Source of the DNA: Diplolepis rosae
Lineage: Eukaryota > Arthropoda > Insecta > Hymenoptera > Diplolepididae
Assembly: GCA_030998225.1 (NCBI GenBank)
Contig: JAPYXD010000695.1
Location: 787,001-851,000 of the forward strand
Length of the DNA stretch: 64,000 nt
Reading direction: 5' to 3'
In this document: positions 45,144 to 54,264 of the stretch, in pieces
How the letters are laid out: each line of letters begins with the position of its first letter
Numbering within the stretch: position 1 is the stretch's first letter
The notes under the pieces: model-generated
Seen by the model: only the letters and a program-made list of their open reading frames with translations
The model's database searches: none
What the model was told of the DNA's origin: nothing
Program-made: the position numbers and the translations under genes

Positions 45144-47796
45144 ATAATAACCTTGAGTGACCACCGGTGCATCGAATTTACACTAGAACAACGGTGTCAG
45201 GCGGTGGATAAGGGTAGGGGCGGCGAAGGAAGGAGCCCCTCCTGGAACACGAGACGACTCAGCAGGGAAAGACTTCGCGAACACCTCGAAGAAACCAGGC
45301 TCATCGATGAGCTTGGTTGGGTCTACCCTGCTGGGTCGTTTGAAGCTGCTCTGCGCTCGGTGAGGCAGAAGGTGGTCGCGGGTTGCGACTACTCGATGCC
45401 TCGCCGTGAGTGCAGGCAAGCCAAGGATTCGATGTACTGGTGGAACGACCAGTTGGCAGCCCTACGTCGAGAATGCCTCGCAGCGCGGCGAAAATTCACC
45501 CGCTCAAAGGGGGATGCTACGCTGCACGAGGCATGGAAAGGGGCAAAAACAGCTTTGAGGCGAGGCATAAAGAAAAGCCGACTTCAATGCTGGAAAGACT
45601 TGATCGGTGAGGTCGAGAAGGACCCATGGGGTCTCGCCTTCAAAATAGTGGAAGGCTTAAGGCAAATACAGCGCCGGGTATCGACGGGGTGCCGAACGAG
45701 ATCCTCAAAGAGGTGATCGGGGCATACCCGGAGATCCTCCTAGAAGCCTTTAACTCCTGTCTTCGGGAGGGGAGGTTTTTCGCAGATTGGAAGAAGCAGA
45801 GGTTGGTCCTGCTGAGGAAGGGCAACAAACCTCTGGGGGTTGCCTCGTCCTATAGACCAATATGCTTATTGGATACGATGGGGAAGCTTCTTGAGGAGTT
45901 GATTCTACAACGGCTTCAGGCTCTCTTGGTCGGGGAGAACGGGCTCTCGGAAAACCAGTTCGGATTCAGGAAAGGCAGGTCCACTGTGGACGCCATCCAA
46001 GCTGTGGTTAACATCGCCACAAATGCAGGAAAAGGAACTGGTAAGCGTAAGGGATTCTGTGCGTTGATTAGCATTGACATACGCAATGCGTTCAATACCG
46101 CGAGATGGGACATCTGCATCGAGGCGATGATGAGGAAAAAGGTTCCAGACTACCTGTTGCGAATGATAGATGACTATCTGAGCGACAGGTGGGTGATATA
46201 CGAGGGCGACAAATGGTCTCTCAAAGAAGAGATGACATGTGGCGCTCGTCAAGGGTCGCGGGTGGGTCCACTCGTTTGGAACGTCATGTACGATGACTTT
46301 CTGCGCATGGACCTACCTGCTGGAACGAGCATCGTCGGCTTCGCGGATGACACACTTGTCGTGTGCGCCGCTGACGACGTCGGAATCCTAGAGCTGAGGA
46401 TCAATGAAAGTCTGTGGCGAGCAAAACGTTGGTTGGATGGCAGAGGTCTTAAAATGGCCCCTGAGAAAACCGAGGCTTTGCTCGTTACGCACAGGAGATC
46501 CTTCCAATATCCGAGGATCGTTCTCGGAGAGTATGAAGTCGAGTGGAAAACAAGCATTAAGTACCTGGGGGTGCAGCTGGATCGTAGGCTTAGCTTTGGC
46601 GAACACCTAAAGATCGCAGCTGCCAAAGCCATCCAATGTGGAGCGAAATTGGCCCGGCTTATGCCAAACATTGGTGGACCGAGGGAAGCGAAAAGAAGAT
46701 TGGTGGGGAGCGTGGTCCATTCGAAGCTGCTTTATGCAGCTCCGGTCTGGGCCAATGCCTTGCAAAACCATGCTATCCAGAAGAAGCTGTTCTCGGCGCA
46801 GATACTTGTCGCGCTGAGAATAGTTTCGGCATATAGAACAATCTCGACGAGCGCTGTGCTGGTCCTGGCGAGCGTCCCGCCAATAGATTTATTGGCGGAG
46901 GAAAGGCAGGAAACCTTTCAGCTTCGCAAGGAGCTTACCTGCGCCGACCTGCAGGAAATCGCTCGCGTGAAGGAGGCCATCCGCAAGGATGGAAGGCGCA
47001 GACTCGTCGAGAAATGGCAGATGAGATGGCATGGTGAGCAGACAGGGAGATGGACCTACCGCCTGACCCCAGAGCTCGCCATCTGGCTGAACAGAAAGCA
47101 CGGGGAAATCGGCTTTTACTTGGCGCAAGCGCTCTCGGGCCATGGCTGTTTTAACGCGTACCTGAGGCGCTTTAAGAAGGGAGACGAGGAGATGTGTTGC
47201 TACTGCGATTTCCCGGTGGATAACGCAGAGCACGCATTCTTCGTCTGCGCAAAATGGGGTGTGGCTAGGGAGGTCTTCGGTCAGGCGGTGGGTTCCGAAC
47301 TTACTCCTGACACGATGGTCCCTCTCATGCTCCAGTCTGAACGGTTCTGGACGCTCATCGAGTCATTCGTCACACTCGTGATGAAGAAGAGAGAACTTGA
47401 TGGGCATCGAGAGCGAAACAACGGGGAGGGCCAGTAGAAATCGCATCGGGGCCTGCACCCGCGGTCCTGCGTCTCGGGTAGACTTGACTGTCCGCGTCGT
47501 TCGGGGGAGGAATCTGTTTATTTCTCCCCTGGGTGGCGCGGCTAGTCGGTTATCCTAGTGGGCGTGTGGCCGCGGATGGAAGTTCCGAGCGAACGGATGA
47601 CGGAAGAGTCGTACGCGACTTTAATGGAACCAACCACCCGTGAAGTTTTAAGCCGAAAGGCGGTTCCGCGGGTGGTTTATTGGTTCGAGAGAGGGGGTTT
47701 TTTGGTTTTAACAGGTATGCCTAGACCCGTCCTAGGAGAGTCCTGTACAACGTCTATAAAAGATTTTGCCATTTTTCCTCCTCACCAAAAAAAAAA
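45141..47796 (+). mobile_element. R1-like non-LTR retrotransposon, 5'-truncated
   Basis: Starts inside the endonuclease domain and runs through the reverse transcriptase to a 3' UTR (47438-47787) with GGTGGCGCGGCTAGTCGG and a poly(A) tract at 47787-47796. A 270-bp 3' fragment of the same family sits at 24071. Much higher G+C than its surroundings. The + frame at 47558-47833 lies in the 3' UTR and is not a gene. A target duplication could not be resolved because the 5' side is a TA microsatellite. Confidence 0.9.
45144..47437 (+). pseudogene. Endonuclease/reverse transcriptase ORF, internal deletion
   Basis: The first piece (to about 45660) contains LSDHRCIEF, the last catalytic motif of the AP-type endonuclease, then the linker. 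The second piece (from about 45656, to the TAG at 47435-47437) is the reverse transcriptase: NTAPGIDGVPNEILK, SYRPICLLDTMGKLLE, GFRKGRSTVDAI, GARQGSRVGPL and the catalytic FADDTLVV. A thumb and a C-terminal zinc motif follow (C-x2-C-x8-H-x4-C, in MCCYCDFPVDNAEHAFFVC). The two pieces are in different frames. The junction joins VEGL directly to KANTAPG, so the usual stretch between linker and reverse transcriptase seems lost. The zinc motif and order fit the R1 clade. Frames on the opposite strand are shadows. Confidence 0.9.
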
Positions 47797-47981
47797 TGCC
47801 AAAAAACGATTAATCGCAATAAAACTGTATTAAGCAATTAGATGTTTATAATTTTTTCTATCAAATACATATCATACAAGAATGCACAAGATAGAACTAT
47901 TTTTATTTTTTTTATGTTATCATTTTCTGGAAAATAGGGTGCGCCAATTTAGACAACGCGCCAATTTCGCCGCTTCTCCCC

Positions 47982-49537
47982 TATATAAGAAATAATGACT
48001 TGGTTATAGAAATAGAAACATGCCACTAAAAATAAAAATGACAGAATATTGAATCAAAATTGAATTAAAAATAAAATAATAGTAGAAAAATAAGATTATC
48101 TTCCAATAATCATACTATGTCTGGTCCGTACATCTTATCATTAAATGATGTTTCTATTTGATATAATGCAATATTGAATATTTCTAGAAAAATATATATG
48201 TCACTCAAAAACATATTGAAGAATCATTGAGTGTTTTTATAGAAATAAGTATAATCGAAATTACAAAAAAAATTGATTTTAATAAAATTAATTAATATTA
48301 AGACTAACTATCTTAATTTGACAGAGGCAAACATTCGTACGTTCGAAATATGAATTTTCTTTAACACAATTCGCCATTCTCAATTTTTGGAGATTTGACT
48401 GCAGCGTTGTGAATAATAACCCTAAGTAAACAATTTTAAATTTAAGGAAATCAGTCAAATTCCTGCGAATTCGATCTACCTTCTTAAACTCACTATTTTA
48501 TACTTTGAAATGTTTATCTCATATTCTAAACAAGAACCCAGAAATGTAAAACAACTAATTTTGAAGAATCGAAGTAGAAAAGTAATGTCATAGTGAGACA
48601 ACAATTTTAAGTTATCAACAATTTCGGATATTTACAAATTGAAATAAAAGAAGCTCTTCAACATCAAGAAAATTATTATCTTCAAATTCATAGTATTTTT
48701 GTTACAAACAGAAAAGCATTTTTTGGAAAACTCCTGTCATCTCAATTAGATAATTGAAAACCAAAATTTTGAATCTGAAATTTTGAATATTGAAATTATC
48801 TCAAACTATTCAAAATTGAAAAAATGGTTTAAATGATTGATTTGTATCAATTTTTTACAAATACTCAAATTTCAATAAATTACGGCTTATTTTTTCAGGA
48901 AAAAGATTCTCTACGATTTGGCTGTTTCTAATTTTGAAATTGAGTAAATGCTCTAAAAATATGGTTATTTCTTTACAAAAAATGTCTCTGTAAAATATTG
49001 CTTGAATGATTTTAGTTATTGAAAGCGGTACAAGGGGCTGAATTTCAAATCACAGAGGTTCCTTTTTGTTTCAGCTCCACTACACCCCAAACCTCGGTTC
49101 TAATTACCACTCTTGTTTTTTCTATAAAGTATGACGATAATTTTATGACATTATATCAATCTTCCATATAAAATTCGAAGAAAGCAATTATATAAACCTT
49201 TGTGAGTTTATCAGAAGAAAATTAACAATCAATTTACTAAAGTTCAACATTTTTATTCCGATGAAAAGTAATCAAATGACTCATAAATTAAATTGAAAAG
49301 ATTATTCAAATTATGCGATGACTTTTACTTTTAATAATTCAGACAAAAAAAAAGGTAAAAAATTAGGACCTCCAAAAGTGAAGGTTTTTTTTTACTATAG
49401 ACTAAATTTTTTTTTTTTTCGAGGAAAAACTCAATCAAAACTCTATAAAGGCTTAAATAATTGAAAACAATTATATAATCCCTTTCTATTTAGTTTCAAT
49501 CAATAATGTATAAAATAATTTTCAAAAAATTGTTCTA
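47982..49537. other. AT-rich intergenic sequence
   Basis: 48868-48960 contains another diverged copy of the ATTACGGCTTATTTTTTC...ATTCTCTACG tract found in the fold-backs at 4.6 and 31.5 kb. No gene. Confidence 0.45.
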
Positions 49538-49984
49538 CACGGAGAAAAATAGTTGAAGTTATTTTACTCAAGTGTGTCGATTAAACTTGGAACATAAGGA
49601 CATTTGAACATTTATTAAATTCTAGTCGGGTAAAATGAATTTGATAAAAACCTAATTCACCCAAAGTGAATAACACTAAGCGTTACACAGGAAATAGTAA
49701 GGAGTTAAGTAAAACGTTGTCGACGATAGGGCACCAACATGCGCCAGTGGGTTAACATGAAATGTTTAAGTATATCACCGACGCTTGAGGTGCTTCAAAT
49801 CGTAGTTGACTAAAATGAGCATCGAGTGTATTATTTCAACTGCCAATGGTATGGTTCTCTTGATTAAAAAAAAAATTCTTACCTCGAACCTGCCAATAGT
49901 CATCCGGTACATACATAAAGAACATACAAATACATTCGCACCATTCAGTCGTAGCCAATCACATAAATTTCATAATTTTCATAA

Positions 49985-50342
49985 TTAATTTTCATAAAAT
50001 ATTTTAAAAAATTAATATAATTAATCAATTATTATAACTATGATTATTGATATACATAATATAATTATTAAATTATATTCAGTATACATTTTTATTATAA
50101 CTACGTATGAAGTTTAATGAAACAAAATTTTCAAATGTACATTAAAAAATTGCATTAGTATAAATTATTTATAAAATATTTTAAAATATCAATATAATTG
50201 AATTATTATTATAATTATTAATATATAAAATATATTATAACATAATTATTAATTAATATTTAGTATACAATTTTATTATAACTACGTATGAAGTTTAATG
50301 AAACTAAATTTTAAAACGTACATTAAAAAATTGCATTATTAT
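49985..50342. repeat. Tandem duplication, ~178-bp unit
   Basis: Two adjacent units share ATTATAACTACGTATGAAGT, TTTAATGAAAC(A/T)AAATTTT and ACATTAAAAAATTGCATTA. The first ends near 50162. They lie in the middle of the family A copy. Confidence 0.8.
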
Positions 50343-50646
50343 CAAAAAGTATCCTGTGTAAGAATATTTAAGAGAAGGCTCTTTTATTTCCTGTGTTGTA
50401 TATTTCAAAAATATAGATTTTACAATTGCGAATACCAAATTATTATTGTGCCTAAGAAATTTATGTGAAATCTAAATCCTGTGTAGATTTTTCAAATTTT
50501 ATGTAATACACTTATCAAGACTTTTGATGTTTAAATTTTCATGAAATCAATTTAATTTAATAAACTTAAATGAAAAAGAAAAAGGTTATTATAAATGAAT
50601 TAAGAAATAATTATGTATCAAGAATTTATTAAACTTACAGAATCTA

Positions 50647-51401
50647 AAGGGTTTCCCAATAGGGGTGATATGATTCTGAATGTCCCTATCGGGCTCATTT
50701 GAACTGAAATTTTTGACGTCTGCTGTCAGTTGTCATCAGTAAGGTTTGCCATTTAATCATGAGTAGTTTCACGCTTCCACAACGTTTGGAAATTGTCCAA
50801 TTATTTTATCAAAATTCGAGAAGTTTTGTCGGTGTTGAAAGAGCATATCGTGCAAAATATGGTCGTCATTCTGCTCCATCCGCGCTCTCAATTCGTCGAA
50901 TAATCGATAAGTTGGAGAGTGAATTTACTCTATTGGATACTAAGCCTCAAAATCGTATGCGTACCGCACGTTCTACACAGAATATAGCCGCCGTACAGGC
51001 CAGTATCGAGGAAAACCGTGAATTGTCCGTGCCACGCCGATCTCAGGAATTGGGCCTGTCCAGGATGACTACCTGGCGTATTTTCCGATTGGATCTTGGC
51101 CTGCATCCCTATAAGATGATTCTGGCCCAAGAACTGAATCCTAATGACCATCGTTTGCGTCGGGAGTTCGCGGATTGGGCTCTGGAATCAATTGAAAATG
51201 ATCCCAATTTTCATCAAAAAATCATCTTTTCTGATGAGGCGCATTTTTGGCTCAACGGCTTTGACATTTGGCCGATATATTGTTTAAATCATAAATGGCA
51301 TAGAATATCCAATATAATAAAAAAGATTTCGATCAATTCCGAATGAATATTCAGTGTTTTTTTTCAATTTCAAAACGTATCACCCTTATTGGGAAACCCT
51401 T
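50647..51401 (+). pseudogene. Deleted mariner-like (DD41D-related) element, short copy B
   Basis: Ends as in copy A, TA at 50645-50646 and 51402-51403. The frame 50759-51346 (195 codons) is open: N-terminal helix-turn-helix, RRSQELGLSRMTTWRIF, IIFSDEAHFWLNG with the first aspartate, then the deletion junction and a 30-residue AT-rich tail. The second and third aspartates are absent, so an intact product could bind DNA but not catalyse. The open frame may simply be young age; a role as a competing binding protein would be speculation. Confidence 0.85.
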
Positions 51402-52113
51402 TATATAACTAGATTATGTGAAACTTTTAAATAAATTATATAAACTAGTGGATAATCATTAAAAGAAATAGTGGTCAACACTGCGGAGCATGTACGAAAG
51501 CAACCTGACGAACAAAAAAAACACGATCAAAACGACTGCAGTACGATGAATTTTTAAAATCAATTGTTTATAAGTGGAATCCACTATTTTGGATTCAGAG
51601 AGTACTAAAATAAACTGTAAGTGTATTTTGTATGTTTTCAATTGATTTTGATTATTAAATATGATAACGCGGAACATCAGTATGTTGAAAATTCAACACG
51701 TTTCTCAAATTAAAAAATTTTTATTTCTGGCCAAGGCGCAGATTACTTTCATTCGTTCTTGCGTGAATAGATATAGCTGGTGGAATAAATCTTGCGATTT
51801 ACGGTTTACTCTTCTCTCGTTTGAAGCGTAGAGTAAGTAGAATGAAGGGAAAGCTCTACTATTTTTGTGATTCAATAAAAGATTTGTTTTTTATAATTAT
51901 ACTACGAGTAATAATATATATATATTTAGAAACTGTTAATGCACGCTTTCAAACTTCACCCTACAATTCTGAATTTTACTCAACTTTCATTCATTTTTGA
52001 ACATTTAATATATCACAAATAATTACACTGATACTAAATAAGTTCTAACTTATCCTTATGTCCCAAATTCGATCGGAAGTTGAGTAAAATTACTTCAACT
52101 ATTTTTCTTCGTA

Positions 52114-53165
52114 TAATGAATATCTTCCTTACATGTGTACAAAAATGATTAAATAGTCTGAAAAAAAGTTTCCAATTAATTTCAGAGAAAAAAATGTAAC
52201 TTTCATCACATACAAACAAGTTAAAGGTACTATAGAAATTCATATTTAAAAATGATGTACGTCTGAATTTAGCTATTGTAAGAGACTCATAAATGAAATT
52301 GCGTGTGCAAAGGGCTTTGGCGACACTATTTGTTTATCTGAAAGAGCAGGAAATACGGATGGCCACTTGCTTTCCCGTTTCCTCGTTGAAGTATTGTGCA
52401 CGTTTGTCAGAGTGTGCCCTTACATAGGGAGGCTAGTCTCGAAACACTTTCTGAGCCGCCAAGAGGACCCTTCAACAAATTGCACCTCGTAAACAAAGCT
52501 GAGATCTCGAAGGAAAGTGGAAATGGCGGATATTCTCTCCTTTCCACTCTCGAATCTCTACAAGACGATTAGTGTATCTTTGAGTAACCTGAACGGAACT
52601 CCATAAGGAGAAAGACCGATAGAAGGTTTTAAGAAGAAAGTGCCTTAAATATAATCCTCGTTAGTCACTCACGAAAAATACCCCAATCGCATTTATATAA
52701 GGGTATATCTTAGGGACCTTTCAATATCACGTCCCTCAAAGATATCTGGACAATTTTAATGAATATCGTATTAATTTTTGTTTCAAGGTAGGTATTATAG
52801 TGTGGAGTATAATGCACAATTGGTTTTAAATAGATTCATTCTCTATATCGAAAGTGATTAAAGTTTAAATGTTTAAATATGCATTTCATGCTTGAACTCT
52901 ATGTTTGTCAACCGCTATTCTAATGTTTTTAAATACAAATTAAATCCGATTTCTTTCGTATAAGTAAAATTTTTTGATCATTAATAACTATTGTAAGACA
53001 ATAGTTTTCTTCTGTCCAATTTCAGAATACGATATTGTAGTACTTTCAGATAATGTAATGAAACTCTCAGTCTTGTAAAGTTTGTTTGAAGTAAATAAAA
53101 CTTAAATAGTTATTAACAATTAAAGTTAACTGTAAACTTCTTGGCTAAATTCTTACTAAAACAAG
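52114..53165. other. Intergenic; weak promoter/first-exon candidate
   Basis: 52380-52780 is G+C-richer. TATATAAG near 52694 is followed about 65 bases later by ATGAATATCGTATTAATTTT (52760), a short hydrophobic start, and then CAAG with GTAGGT at 52788. This resembles a tiny signal-peptide-like first exon, but no later exon was found. Confidence 0.3.
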
Positions 53166-53402
53166 ACATTCAGAAAAAATTGCTTATTAAACAATATCGT
53201 TTTGTTGAATTCACAAAATATTTTATTCACTCAACTAAAATATTTGGTATGGTCGATTAAATTTTCGGTCCAATCAATCGAATTTAACAAAACAAAGAGT
53301 TTTGTTGATTCAAATAAACATTTTGTTGTTCATATAACAAGAAAATACTATGGATGGACCAACAAAGTTTTGTTGATTCGACCAAATATTTTTTTGAGTG
53401 TA
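53166..53402. repeat. Palindromic AACAAAA/TTTTGTT MITE-like block
   Basis: Words such as TTTTGTTGATTC and CAACAAAGTTTTGTTG alternate in both orientations. The ends ACATTCAGAAAAAA and (complement) ACACTCAAAAAAAT are roughly inverted. The block at 62.8-63.1 kb is of the same kind. Confidence 0.5.
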
Positions 53403-53443
53403 ACTACAATTAAGTCACGTGGTCAGGTTGGTACATAGTCTTA

Positions 53444-54264
53444 ATAGTATATTACGTGCCTAGGCACACAATGAGGGTTATTGCGTGACGAGCGACAATG
53501 CTCGCAGGAGATCGAAGCTAAGGCGTAGTCGAGTCGTAGGTGAGGCATAGTCGAGACGTAGCTGAGGCAAAGCCGAGACGCGATCAGTCCTGCGAGCATT
53601 GTCGCGAGTCTCGCAATTTCCCGAATTGTGTGCATTCGTACGTATTCTACACTGAAAAAAATGGTTAGTAAAACCAACTACTTCGGATTGTAAAATATGC
53701 CTCAGCTATTTTATTAGTTGGCACAACAATTTTTTTTGTTGGTGTTACTATCTCAATTGTTATTACAAGAACTTGGGTAGTAACACCAACAGAAAAAATT
53801 GTTGTGCTAACTAATAAAATAGCTGAGGCATATTTTGCAAACCGAAGTAGTTGGTTTTACTAACCATGTTTTTCAGTGTATTTTATGTGACTTTGGTGCG
53901 GATACGAGTTTTTATGCGTACACTCGAATCTAATCTAGTATTTTAGTTGTTTGTGGCGCTAGTCATTACACTTGATATGTCGCGACTAGTCCCGGCCATT
54001 TTCATTTTCTCGATCTTGTGTAGTAGTAATGGATTCTAATAGACGCATGCGCAGTTCAAATGTACAAGGCTTTGCCAGTAAGGTGCTAACGCTGTACGAA
54101 GAAGAAGTGAGAAGAAGAAGAAGAAGATTCTGCTCCGCTGTAAGACTATATGTGCATGCGCAATTCAATTTTTACATTATATTCCTCTGTAACGGAATAC
54201 ACAACATTCCGTTACTCTCAGCTGTAACGGAAAAACGAGTTTCCGTGCCTGAGGCATATAAAAT
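53444..54264. mobile_element. Repeated element family C, copy 2, with nested MITE
   Basis: Matches 33519-34096 over its whole length apart from the insertion at 53650-53878. Both CGCATGCGCA(A/G)TTCAA words and the GAAGAAGAAG run are kept. The frames at 53441-53677 (-), 53986-54168 (-) and the first half of 54029-54457 (+) lie within it and are not genes. Confidence 0.75.
53650..53878. mobile_element. TA-flanked fold-back MITE, 229 bp
   Basis: Arms of about 105 bp begin CACTGAAAAAAATGGTTAGT and (complement) CACTGAAAAACATGGTTAGT and share AAAACCAACTACTTCGG and CCTCAGCTATTTTATTAGTT. TA at 53648-53649 and 53879-53880. Family C copy 1 has the intact target. Confidence 0.9.

Larger units (their letters stand above)
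43981..47981. mobile_element. TA-flanked element with GGCGAAATTGGCGC ends, split by a retrotransposon
   Basis: Ends GGGGAAAAGCGGCGAAATTG and (complement) GGGGAGAAGCGGCGAAATTG continue GGCGC on both sides and are flanked by TA at 43979-43980 and 47982-47983. GCGCCAATTT-like words recur internally (near 44168-44205, 44917, 44940, 47941, 47960). Without the insertion at 45141-47796 it is about 1.3 kb. No frame of its own. Confidence 0.75.
49538..52111. mobile_element. TIR element family A, copy 3 (longest)
   Basis: Ends CACGGAGAAAAATAGTTGAA and (complement) CGAAGAAAAATAGTTGAAGT, TA at 49536-49537 and 52112-52113. The left 430 bp match copy 2 and the right 450 bp match the right half of copy 1. 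Net length without the nested mariner derivative is about 1.8 kb. The middle is AT-rich and non-coding. At 49770-49780 it carries the uninterrupted version of the site where copy 2 has its insertion. Confidence 0.75.

Noticed and set aside
45183..47233. Long minus-strand frames and alternative + frames
   Set aside because: Shadows of the GC-rich retrotransposon ORF.
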